NCBI GenBank assembly: GCA_033557465.1 | Contig: CM066039.1 | Location: forward strand, 395,207,440 to 395,271,439 | Reading direction: 5' to 3' | DNA length: 64,000 bases | Origin: Ichthyophis bannanicus | Lineage: Eukaryota; Chordata; Amphibia; Gymnophiona; Ichthyophiidae | Part shown: positions 21,665 through 31,624 of the stretch, piece by piece | How positions within the stretch are numbered: position 1 is the stretch's first letter | Layout of the letters: each line of letters begins with the position of its first letter | The notes under the pieces: generated by a model | Database searches by the model: none | What the model was told of the DNA's origin: nothing | Seen by the model: the letters and a program-made list of their open reading frames with translations, nothing else | Program-made: the position numbers and the translations under genes

Positions 21665-22560
21665 CACCCTAATACCATTTATTTATTTAACCACATTTTT
21701 ATACAGTAAAACAAAAAAACGCCCAGCATAGTGTAAAACATCACAAAATAACTCTATATCACAAAATAAAAAATATACATACAAAAAATAAATACTCACA
21801 ACCCACCTCAAAACAGAACCCAAACAAAAACCTTAAACCCCAATAATAATATCAAAAGCTTGCTTAAAAATAAAAGTATTAACAGCCTTTAGACAGAGTC
21901 GAAGATCATCCAACTAACGAAGCTCCCGAGGGAGGGAATTCCACAATAGCAGGCCTCGAACAGAAAACGCTGTATCCCTACGCCGAACTTTACAAACCGC
22001 CTGAAGAAATGGCACCACTAACAAACAAAGCTCCCGAAGGAGCGAATTCAACAATATCGGCCTTGAACAGAAAACGCCGTATCCCTACACCAAGCTTTAC
22101 AAACCACCCGTAGAGACGGCACCAGTAACAAATGAAGCTCCCGAGAGAGGGAATTCCACAGTAGCGGACTTTGAACAGAAAACACCGTATCCCTACGCCA
22201 AGCTTTACAAACCACCCGTAGAAACGGCACCACTAACAAAACTCCCAAGGGAGGAAATTCCACAGTAGCAAACTTTGAACAGAAAACACAGTATCCCTAC
22301 ACCGAGTTTATGAACCGCCCAAGTAGATAGCACCACTTACAACTGAAGCTCCCAAGGGAGGAAATTGCACAATAGCGGACCTTGAACACAAGATTCCGTA
22401 TTCCTATGCCGATGTTTACGAACTGTCCGTACAGATGGCACCAACAAGTGATCTGATTGCGAAAGCAGTATATGAGTTGGCGAATAAACCAGCAATCTAG
22501 AGCATAAGTAACGAGGCGCTTGATTTTGTAACACTTTATACGCCAACACTAAAACCTTAG
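21665..22560 (-). pseudogene. LINE C-terminal RT region with tandem expansion
   Basis: Minus-strand translation shows the C-terminal part of an L2/CR1-type RT ('LAYKVLQNQAPRYLC' near 22500-22549). A block encoding 'VPSLRVVCKAW..DT.FSVQ..LLWNSL.REL' then recurs five times across 21915-22445. The 3' tail is the A/T-rich antisense stretch at 21665-21700. Many stops make it a relic. Confidence 0.7.
21915..22445. repeat. Five-copy ~108-bp tandem repeat inside LINE coding sequence
   Basis: Units start near 21915, 22022, 22130, 22238 and 22341. Each carries 'gaagctccc', 'ggaattccaca', 'gaacagaaaac', 'gtatccctac' and 'ttacaaacc' at the same spacing. At least two adjacent units remain in one frame on the minus strand (22048-22263), consistent with a 36-codon unit. 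Confidence 0.8.
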
Positions 22561-22799
22561 GGGGTCATTCAGATCCCTGAATATTGGGGTTGTACATCTT
22601 GCATGGACATACAACCCCCAAACAAGCCCAGGACTGTATTCTGCCCGTACAGGGCCATTGTGCGGGGAGTGCTGGACAGAGGCAGAGAGGGGGCAGAGTG
22701 GGGGCAGGTCGCAGCACCTAGACATACAGGGCCTATTCAGGTCAAGGCCCTGCACTTCCGCTGGCAGCCACTTAGATACCCGGCTTATTCCACCTTGAA

Positions 22800-23145
22800 G
22801 ATGGAATAAGATGCAATGAAGCTACAGTGTAACCCATATAAGAGTAATAAGAAAAAATATTTTTTCACTCAACATATAATCAAACTCTGGAATTCGTTAC
22901 CAGAAGATGAAGTTAAAGTTGTTAGTGTAGCTGGGTTTAAAAATAGTTTGGACAAGTTCCTGGAGGAAAGGTCCATAAACCATTATTAAAAGGGACCCAG
23001 AATATCCACTGCTTGTCCCATTACAAGCATTGCGGAACCTGTGTCTTTTGGGGAAACTGCTAGGTACGTATGATCTAGATTGGGAAACAGGATACTGGGC
23101 TTGATGGACCTCGGTCTGACCCAGTGGCATCTGTTATGTTCTTAA
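22800..23145 (+). mobile_element. CR1 3' end
   Basis: Contains the end of the RT ORF ('KYFFTQ..IKLWNSLPED' equivalent) and the 'gatactgggcttgatggacctcggtctgacccag' 3' UTR box (about 23090-23123), ending in a TATGTTCTT tail. 5'-truncated, and similar to 48512-48784. Confidence 0.8.
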
Positions 23146-23311
23146 GTGCTGGCCACGGGGGCGATCAGGCCCTGCAACCCCCCAGATGTCAGCACGCCAC
23201 CGCGGTAGATGTCCCGCTGCTTGATCTTAGCCTTGGCTTCCTCCAAGGGTCGGGCATTGGGGAAATGGTCCTTTTATCACTCTGTGCATTGGGAGCTCCT
23301 GCTGGACATAC

Positions 23312-23559
23312 ATGTATTTATTTATTTAAACATTTTTCTATGCCGCTTTGTCCTTCAATCAGAGCGGTTTACATTGTAACAAACATTTTACATAGAACAG
23401 TTGAACAGTAAACAGTATTATATTATAATCTACAAAGAACAAAGAGCAATTGGATCTTATCTAGGGGCAAGGTAGTCTGAGAACTATGTATATGGTCATG
23501 AGGATATGACAACTATTTACAATTTTAAGCATCATACTTTATGTTTATTAGTCTATTGC
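23312..23559 (-). mobile_element. LINE 3' tail
   Basis: An antisense (TTTA)n tail followed by 'atgccgc..tcagagcggtttacattgtaac', as in other LINE tails of this window. Confidence 0.6.
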
Positions 23560-25135
23560 TTTGGGTCAGTCAGTGACTTGAATCATGTAGTTCTTTGTGT
23601 GTCCTGACACCACGGCACCGGACACGGCGCCAGCACACCAGCCAGATCCCTGCACATCCCTTGTAGCAGAATGCAGGGAACGCCGGGCTGTCTAAATGCC
23701 CCGATTCTGCAACCACAGCAATGTGTAGCTTCCACAGTTGCAGAATCTGGTACAAATGTGCCCCATCCATTTTCTGGACGACCGGATGGCCCGGACGTGC
23801 CTCGCGCAGAATCCGCATCTTAAAGCACACATGAAAAACCACCAGTAGGCAATGTAAATGAACCAAAACTGGCATAACATGATCACATCTCCGCAACCCT
23901 TAAATATAGCTGCAGTATTTTGCAGTAACAATTGTCGGCACACATCCTTTTGAGGTAGTCCCACCAACAGGACATTACAATAATCAAGCCATGACATTAG
24001 CACCTGCGTCACCTCGCCCAAAAACCCCTCTGCCAAATAGGACCACAATTGACGAATCCGCCTCAGCAAAAGAAACACTGTCCGAACCACCGAGGAAATA
24101 TGGAAGCCATACCCAGGGTCGAATCCAGGATAACCCCGAGGTCCCGACAATGAGACACAAGCAGCACTAAATCGGATCCCACCTGCACTGGGCAGGCATC
24201 CACTTCCCTTCACCAGTCAATAACAACACAGTAGTTTTCAGTACGCTAAGTGAGACCCAAAAAACAAAACCACCCCACAAGTACAGATAAATGCTCCTGA
24301 ATCAAGGCCCCCATCTCATTCCCTGACCCAGAGAACGGAATAAGGATTTGCACATCATTAGCATATATATATAAAAAAACATACCAGCAGCACGCAATGC
24401 TTTACACAAGAGCATCACGAAAATATTAAACAAGTGGGGGAGAAGATGGAACCCTGAGGTAGCCCTTGTTCCAATGCACAAAAGGAAGACACCTCCTCCC
24501 CAACTGAACTACGTGTGACCTAGCCAACAAATAAGAACCAAACCAAGCCAGCACCCTCCCACCCACAGCCATTCACAAGAAACAGCCCAGAAGAAATCAT
24601 GACGCACACTGTCCAATGAAGTGGAAACATCCAACAGCAAGAGAAGACCATGCTGACCCTTACCCAGAAGGCCACACACAGTGTCCACTAGAGTTTACAT
24701 ACTATTATACCGCTGAAAACCCACTTGCTTCTTGTCCAACTCATGACAATTTATTTATTTATTTATTATTTATTATTTAACAGTTCTTCTATACCGCTCT
24801 ATTCTAGATCAGAGCGGTTTACATCCAACATCAACCATACAACACAGGAACCCTGAGTTGCATTTACAATAAACAGGAGATCAACTTGGAAGTAACTGGG
24901 GGGAACTATGTACATTGTATAACATATCTACATCTTATTTACACTGGGGGTCCTGATTCCATTTCAGTGGGTATCTTCTGATCGATCAAGCCTCCAAAAA
25001 TGATAATAGCTCGTATGTCATGGCCTTCTTAATAATCTTACCCAAAAAAGGAAGATCAGAGTTGGGCCTATAACTCTCTGGCCTGTCCAAATCTAGGGCA
25101 AAACCTTTTGGCACTGGGGTAACAAATACTTGTTT
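23560..25135 (-). pseudogene. L2-type LINE RT relic, interrupted
   Basis: On the minus strand, 24980-25130 reads as the N-terminal RT block ('RPNSDLPFLGKIIKK'). 23692-24720 covers later blocks, including a mutated catalytic box (YAND instead of YADD) and 'SWLDYCNVLLVGLPQ'. Stops and shifts are frequent. An antisense LINE tail at about 24750-24960 interrupts it. Confidence 0.65.
24750..24960 (-). mobile_element. LINE 3' tail inserted in an older LINE
   Basis: A (TTTA)n run plus 'accgctc..tagatcagagcggtttacatccaac', antisense, within the L2-type relic. Confidence 0.6.
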
Positions 25136-25211
25136 CACCATCCACAGACACCCCTACACGGTCACCCTCATTCATCCTCATGTCATACAGACTATACCAA
25201 CTCCTTCCCAC

Positions 25212-26180
25212 TGATAAGAACATAAGATATGCCATACTGGGTCAGACCAAGGTCCATCAAGCCCAGTATCCTGTTTCCCACAGTGGCCAATCTAGGTCAT
25301 ACGTACCTAGCAGTTTCCCCAAAAGACACAGGTTCTGCAATGCTTGTACTAGGTCAAGCATTGATATCCTGGGTCCCTTCTTAATAATGGTTTATGGACC
25401 TTTCCTCCAGGAACTTGTCCAAACCTTTTTTAAACCCAACTACACTAACAGCCTTTACTACATCCTCCGGTAACAAATTCCAGAGTTTGATTACACGTTG
25501 AGTGAAAAAACATTTTCTTTTATTAGTCTTAAATAGTTTACCCTGTAGCTTCATTGCATGTCCCTTAGTCTTCCTATATTCTGATAACGTAAACAGTCGA
25601 TCTACGTTTACCCATTCCACTCCATTCATTAATTTATAGACTTCTATCATATCTCCCCTCAGCCGTCTCTTTTCCAGGTTAAAGAGCCCTAACCTTTTTA
25701 GCCTTTCTTCATAGGGGTATCCTTCCATCCCTTTTACCATTTTGGTGGCTCTTCTCTGAACCTTTTCTAATAACGCTATATCCTTTTTAAGATACAGTGA
25801 CCAGAATTGCAAACAATATTCAAGGTGCAGTCTCACCATGGAACGGTATAGAGGCATTATAATATCTTTTGTTTTATTTTCCATTCCTTTCCTTATCATA
25901 CCTAGCATTCTATTTGCTCTCTTGGCCGCCGCTGCACACTGGGCCGAGGGCTTTAACATGGTATCCACAATGACGCCTAAATCTTTTTCCTGGGTGGTGG
26001 TTCCTAATGTGGAACCTTGCATCGTGTAACCATAGTTTGGGTTGTTCTTCCCTAGGTGCATAACTTTGCACTTGTCCACAGACACATCCAATCCATCCTC
26101 TCTGTCTCGCAGGCCCTCCCAATCCACTGTCACACAGACATCTCCTCCATCCCATTTCAAAGCAAAGGTCAAGGCTTCCC
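25212..26180 (-). pseudogene. CR1 LINE, 3' part, nearly open RT C-terminus
   Basis: A 273-codon minus-strand frame (25381-26202) covers the CR1 RT C-terminal region: 'KCKVMHLGKNNPNYGYTM', 'EKDLGVIVD', 'DIIMPLYRSMVRLHLEYC', 'RATKMVKGMEGYPYEERL', 'GDMIEVYKLMNGVE'. The 3' UTR and its TATGTTCTT-type tail are at 25212-25300. The catalytic RT core is absent (5' truncation). The frame is intact where present, so it is a comparatively young copy. Confidence 0.85.
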
Positions 26181-26960
26181 TGTTCAAACAGCAATATAGC
26201 AAGTCCCATATATATATATATCTACCTCCATCCCATTCAAAGACATCACCACCACTACAGACACCCCTCCATCCCCACTAATAATATCATCCCCCTCATC
26301 CATCCCAACCCTCACAGACACTCCCTCCCCCAATCTCACAGAGATATCCCATCTATTCCTGAACTTTGGACACCCCCCAAATCCCCTCCCCTAATTCATC
26401 CCATACATCATAACAGCCCCCAGCTCCCACAAGCAACCGTCTCTCCCATCAATAACCAACCTTTTAGACACCACTCCATCCCAACAAACTCCTTCCCCAT
26501 AACATAACCAACTGTAGACACTCCCACATAGATACCCTTTACTCCAGTCTCCGACATCCCTCACAACCCTCCCCTCATTCATCTCACACATCATAGACAT
26601 CCTCACATAAACACCTCCTCCATTTCTACAAGCAACCCCTCCCCCATACAGATCCACATTTCACATACCCCTTCCCCCAATCTCACCCTTTCATTCATCC
26701 CACACATCACAGACTCCTCCCATAAACTCCCCCTTCATTTTTCCACACATCAGAATCACCCCTATAGAGACACAACTCACACCCTGAAGCCCAGTTAGTG
26801 ATTAACAGAGGAGCCTCAGCCCCTCCCAGAGGTTATGAGCAGGGTCTGGTGCTGGGCATCGTGTGCCACAGGAGTCAAAGGCATCCGACCACTGGGTCCG
26901 GCTCTGCATAATAGCGACAGGGGTAGCAGTGAGTATGACAAGAGACAGCTGAGAGCGGGA
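26181..26960. other. C-rich low-complexity stretch
   Basis: A short (AT)n run at about 26207-26221 is followed to about 26770 by degenerate C/A/T-rich units such as 'cagacactcc' and 'catcccac' (a decayed minisatellite). No gene is seen. The last ~190 bases are unassigned. Confidence 0.5.
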
Positions 26961-26974
26961 CCGTGTGGGTAAGA

Positions 26975-28153
26975 AAAATGCCTACACTAACAGTTTCTAC
27001 TATGGCAACGAATTCCAGAGTTCGATTATGCATTGAGAGAAAAAGTATTTTCTCTGATTAGTCTTAAATGGGCTACATTGTAGTTTCATGGCATTTCCCC
27101 TAGTCTTTCTACTCTGTGAAGGGGTAATCAACCAATATATTTTTACCTCTTCCACTCCACTCATTATTTTATAGATCTCTATCATATCTCCCCTCAGCTG
27201 TCTTTTTTCCAAGCTGAAGAACCCAAATATTTTAAGCATTTCCTCGTTGGTGTATCCTTCCATCCCCTTTATTATTTTGGTTGCTCTTCTCTGTACCCTT
27301 TTTTAAGATATGGCAACCAAAGTTGCACACAATATTCAAGGTGCAGTCGCAGCATATAGCAATACAGAGGCATTATAATATCCTTGATTTTAATCTCCTT
27401 CCTTTCCTTATGATTCCTAGTATTCCATTTGCTTTCTTGGCCGTCACTGCACACTGGGTGCAGGGTTTCAACATAATCCCCGATGACGCCTAGATCCTTT
27501 TTCTGAGAGGTGATTCCTAATGTGGAACTTTGCATTGTGTAACTGTAGTTTGGGTTGTTCTTCCTTAACTGCATAACTTTGCTGTTATCCACATTAAATG
27601 TCTTCTGCCATTTGAATGCCCAATCTCCCAATTTCTCAAGGTCATTTTGAAATTTTCAATAATACTCTTGTGTTTTAACAACTTTGAATAATTTTGGGTC
27701 GCCTGCAAATCTGATCACCTCACTAACTTTCCATTTCCAGGTCATTTATAAATATATTAAAAAGCAGCAGATCCAGATTCCTGGAGTACTCCACTCTTTA
27801 CCTTTCTCCATTGAGCAAGCTGACCATTTAGAGTTAGACCTACTCTCCGTTTTTTCTTTTAATGAGTTCCAAGTCCACAACAGTACACTGCCTCCTAGCC
27901 CATTACTTTTTAATTGTATCAAGAGCCTCCATGTTGGACCTTGTCAGAGGCTTTCCAAAAATACTACTACTACTAAGGCATCCGCAGTGAATGCACCTGT
28001 AAAAGATGGCCTCTGCGAATCAGAGTTTACAATCTAGGTAAAAGAGACAACAGTTGAAACAAGGATATAACACATAGTGCCACCACGTCACCAATTTCAT
28101 CTACCCTATCATTGCAATATAATTTGTATCCAAGTATCACAGTGTCCCAGTAG
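26975..28153 (-). pseudogene. CR1 LINE relic disrupted by DIRS element C
   Basis: Minus-strand pieces 27000-27263 and 27272-27631 match the CR1 RT C-terminus. Sequence to 27960 continues upstream in the CR1 with stops. The stretch ending 'atcacagtgtcccag' (28130-28150) resumes at 41107 with 'ccttccaccaggtctctgag' after element C, so the CR1 copy was already present when element C inserted. Confidence 0.7.
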
Positions 28154-28305
28154 TTCTCCCAGGGCAAGCAGGATGAAGTCAGCCACAAGTGGTGACGTCA
28201 TCCGACGGCGCCAGAATGGAAGTACTCTCACTAGCCCAGAAGGCTTTAGCCTTCTGGGCCTGACCGGTAGCCCCACCTCCCGATCCGCCCCTAGCTGGTC
28301 AGTCT
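28154..28305 (+). repeat. Left inverted terminal repeat of DIRS element C
   Basis: Inverted match to 40960-41095, interrupted by about 33 extra bases that include a perfect hairpin, CAGAAGGCTTTAGCCTTCTG (28238-28257). Confidence 0.85.
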
Positions 28306-28373
28306 TCTTCTTCCGCCTTGCCATCAAGACGGTTTTTTGTTTTACTCTCACCGAAACTTAAATTCACCTGGAA

Positions 28374-29734
28374 AATGAAGAAACACGGTTTTAAAAAATG
28401 CCCCGGCTGCTCCCGCAAGATGGCCAACTCGGACTCGCACCAGAATTGTGTCAGATGCCTTGGATCGGAGCATGCCGTTGAAGACTGCCACGCTTGCGGC
28501 CGCATGTCCCCCCGGGCGCTAAAATCCCGCCGGCATGCTCTTGCGGACTTTCTAAACCCCGCAGTGAGTACCTCCTCTTACAGTGCAATCTTGCCTGCCG
28601 CTCCGGCCGGGGACGCGCCTGATCAGGCCTCCGTCTCTCGCCGCGAGCATGGATCCCGCAGCTCCACGTGTGCTCCCCTGGAGGCTGCCATCTTGTCCGG
28701 GGATCCCTTGCACTCTTCTGTGTCACTTCCTGCCGTCCTGATGACTGCTTCCGGCCAGCCTCTGACCCCTCGCGTCAACGCAGACCTCGACGACGCTGAC
28801 CGGCTCAGCCTTGCCGGCAGTGCAGCCAGCTTTGCTGAAGCAGCCTCCGGAGCTCCAAGCCAGCACGCCCGCTCTCGGAGCGCTGACCCCTGTAGGAGCC
28901 CACGGCCTCAGCGCAGCTCCCGGCAGAGCCCACGTCCACACTGGAGCAAGAAAAGATCCAAACACAGGCGCCGATCTCGGCGCAGATCTCGGAGGGAGCA
29001 TCGTTCTCTACGGCACTGCCAGAGGTCGCGGAGCAGGCGAGACCAGCGCAGATCGCACAGACACAGAGTCAAGTCGAGACACAGATGCCATCGCTCCTGC
29101 AGCAGCTACTCCAGCCGGAGCAGTGACACCTCTTCTTCCCGCAGCAGATCCCGGCGTTCGTCATCTTCTGCCCGCACTGCCCGAGGCTCATCCCCTGCGC
29201 ACAGCCTCCACGATGAGCATCAGGCACACGAAGAGATTTTACTTCTACCTGAATCAGGTGAACAGGCCGTCCCTGAACAAGTCCAGCAAGAGTCTGCCCC
29301 AGAGGCCCTAAGACTACTGCAGGACATGCTGCAGCAATGGTCCTCCTCTCTGACAACCCTGGTCTCTGGGCCCAGCACCATCATGCAGTCTCAGCCTACC
29401 GCAATGACCAGCGCTGCTGACCAGCACACACTACACAGCCCGGCCCCCTCCATCCCTGCTCAGGTGCACGTGCAGGATGTTCCAGCACCACCCTCTCTGA
29501 TGGATGCGGCATCCCGCTCGGGCTCACCCTCTCATACTGACGCCCCATCTGACCCCCCTGTTCCTCCTGAGGACATTACCTACTTCATGTTCATCCAGAA
29601 AATCATTGCCGCACTCTCCATTTCTTCAGTGGACGTTCCGGATCGGCGTGACGAGGTGCAGAGCGCTCTCAAGTTCATTGATGCTCCCAAATCCACACCC
29701 GTCTTACCCGTACATCAACTTCTCCGTGACAACC
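28374..29734 (+). pseudogene. gag of DIRS element C, first part
   Basis: Starts at ATG 28374. An N-terminal Cys/His domain ('KKCPGCSRKM' then a CX2C, H, CX2C cluster) is followed by a low-complexity middle rich in Arg/Ser (about residues 180-290) resembling an RS domain, then a Gln-rich region and a more folded C-terminal part. The frame is open until the LTR element enters at 29735, where it reaches a stop after two codons. It continues in the same frame at 36528. Gag would package element RNA. The insertion, not internal decay, is what breaks it. Confidence 0.85.
29731..29734. repeat. Target-site duplication AACC, left
   Basis: AACC directly precedes the 5' LTR and recurs at 36524-36527 directly after the 3' LTR. 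Confidence 0.9.
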
Positions 29735-31271
29735 TGTGATAAGGAAGCTTATCATAGCTCAGGTAGGAGCTATAGAAAAGATGATGTGACTCTGAACAAG
29801 CAACCTGTCAGTTCTGGTAGAAGCAAGAAAACAGAGTTTTCACATAAAAGACTACCAGTCCCAGAATGCACCAGGTTTCCAGCAGCCATGAGAGGGGCTG
29901 AAGTGAGAGAATGTGTGTGCAATCAAGAGAGCTATGAGGTAATCCCTAAGCACTCATCTCAAAGGGCAGGGCCTGATTCAACACAGCTGCGCTGTGTTAG
30001 GGAGCAGCACACATTAGAACAGGATAAGAATAGAGCTTATTCTTCAGATAACAGCTACAGAGGGAGGAAGAGATACAGAGACAGCAACGGCTACAAGCAC
30101 CAGTATCACCTGGAGAAACAGAAGCCAAGCCAAGCAGATAGAGAGAGAAGGAAACTCTCTGGAAGGAAGAGAAGAAAGGCCATTGGAAGGTCTGGGAGAT
30201 TCCAAGGCAGTACTCATACTGGGAGGTATTCCAAAAGCCAGCAGAGTCCATTGGACTGGATTCAGCCAGAGGAATGGAGTGGCAGAGATAGGAATCACCA
30301 GTGGCTACCTGAAAGAGAGAAGACTGCATGTGGAAGGGACTTTCAGACCAAGGCCAGAAGGTATGTGAGAGAAGATCCAGCGTCCAGGGATCAAGATTGG
30401 AAGGCTGGACATCAGAATTGGATTACATATTGGCCAGGCTATACAGAGAGGAATAATGATAGCAGGAGAGGCTCAGGTATGAACACTGATCCAGACCCTA
30501 TCTATAATAGAGAATGGCAGCAAGGGAATAAGCATTCTCATGATAGTGCCTTAATGAAAGACTCATCTGTGCCAATGTATGATATTGACCCTATGATTGT
30601 TGATGCAGGGGGAAATACAGCAGATGAAACTATTTACATGGACTGTTCTTTATCTAAATGCTATTGCTAGTTTTCTCTGAGCAAACACATCAGCCATCAC
30701 AAAGAAACCTAACTTTGTTCTTTATTTCCACTGCAAACAGCTCTTAAAGCAGGATTTGGGCTCACACAGTAGCAGCCAGCCAGCTAAAGGCTTTCAGCTG
30801 GTCCATTGATAGTAATTAGGGCTGCACCTGATTGTGTGTGTGAGCAAGGGAGAATCACTGCTGAGATCGGCGTGGAAAATAAGCAGAAGTTAACCTAACC
30901 AGCAAAGTTTATTCTTTACTTTGTGCCTTTGTATTTGGTAATTATTTGCTAAGAAAACATTAGCTAATTGCCTGACAAGCTGAAGGTTGTTTTCTGGTTT
31001 ACTTTGTGACTTTTTGTTATCCATTTTAAACACTGCAAGCAAGTAACCTCATTTATAGTGCTATCAAGCATACATGTGCTGGGTGAATTAAACCCCATCA
31101 ATAAAAGAAGTATTTTATTGATCTTACCACTTGGTTTCACAACTCAAATTATTGTCATCAGCTGTGTTTGGGAGTAAATGAACTACAATACCCACAATAC
31201 CTTGCAAGAATCATATGAATATATGCATCGTCAAGATTGTGTAAGTTCTCACCCTAGGCAGCCGTCTGACA
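29735..31271 (+). repeat. 5' LTR
   Basis: Begins TGTGATAAGG and ends TGACA. Identical to 34987-36523 except at two positions. It includes an AATAAA at about 31100 near the 3' side, the likely LTR poly(A) signal, and a long open frame over its first ~936 bp. Confidence 0.95.
29888..30670 (+). CDS. LTR-internal ORF (5' LTR copy)
   Basis: The first 311 codons of the LTR are open in one frame up to TAG at 30668-30670. The first in-frame ATG is at 29888, giving a possible 260-residue protein. It is hydrophilic, rich in Arg, Lys, Ser and Gln in the first two thirds (including 'RERRKLSGRKRRKAIGR', a possible nuclear-localisation or nucleic-acid-binding stretch), then acidic, and ends in a Cys-containing tail (SKCYC). 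There are no membrane segments and no family is recognised. In the 3' copy the same frame is the C-terminus of the second ORF. Whether this 5' copy is translated is unknown. The frame lies where a promoter region (U3) would normally be. Confidence 0.5.
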   Translation: MRGAEVRECVCNQESYEVIPKHSSQRAGPDSTQLRCVREQHTLEQDKNRAYSSDNSYRGRKRYRDSNGYKHQYHLEKQKPSQADRERRKLSGRKRRKAIGRSGRFQGSTHTGRYSKSQQSPLDWIQPEEWSGRDRNHQWLPEREKTACGRDFQTKARRYVREDPASRDQDWKAGHQNWITYWPGYTERNNDSRRGSGMNTDPDPIYNREWQQGNKHSHDSALMKDSSVPMYDIDPMIVDAGGNTADETIYMDCSLSKCYC

Positions 31272-31273
31272 AA

Positions 31274-31292
31274 TGGCGTAGTCGGCAGGATT
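31274..31292 (+). promoter_or_regulatory. Primer-binding site, tRNA-Ser(AGA) type
   Basis: TGGCGTAGTCGGCAGGATT starts two bases after the 5' LTR. Its complement matches, by recall of vertebrate tRNA sequences, the 3' end of tRNA-Ser(AGA) including CCA over 19 bases. Confidence 0.8.
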
Positions 31293-31624
31293 GCTCTTGC
31301 ACCAAGAGGATTTACTTGTTGTGGATTACAAATAAAAGTCAAGTTTAAAGCTGTAAGAAGATTTCTTTCCCTCATCTGCACTTTGGAAGAAAAGTGGTTG
31401 TTCCAGGAAGCTGTCCCAGAGGAAAAGACCCTGTGAAAAGCTGGATTCATCACTGAGACAAGGTAATATGTACCTGGGCATGTCTAGTGGTGGATATGTG
31501 TAAGCACAGGGGGTAATTGAAAAAAAAAAAAAAAGTTGAAAAGTTGAAAAAAAAAAAACCCACACCTGGTTGGAAGGTGCTGCTCTTTGGTTTTTTTTTT
31601 CTCTCTTTTCTTGCAGGGGTCAAG

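Noticed and set aside
29504..29734. Start of a 388-codon frame before the 5' LTR
   Set aside because: This portion is an alternative frame of DIRS gag. Only the LTR part, repeated at 34987-35922, is of interest.
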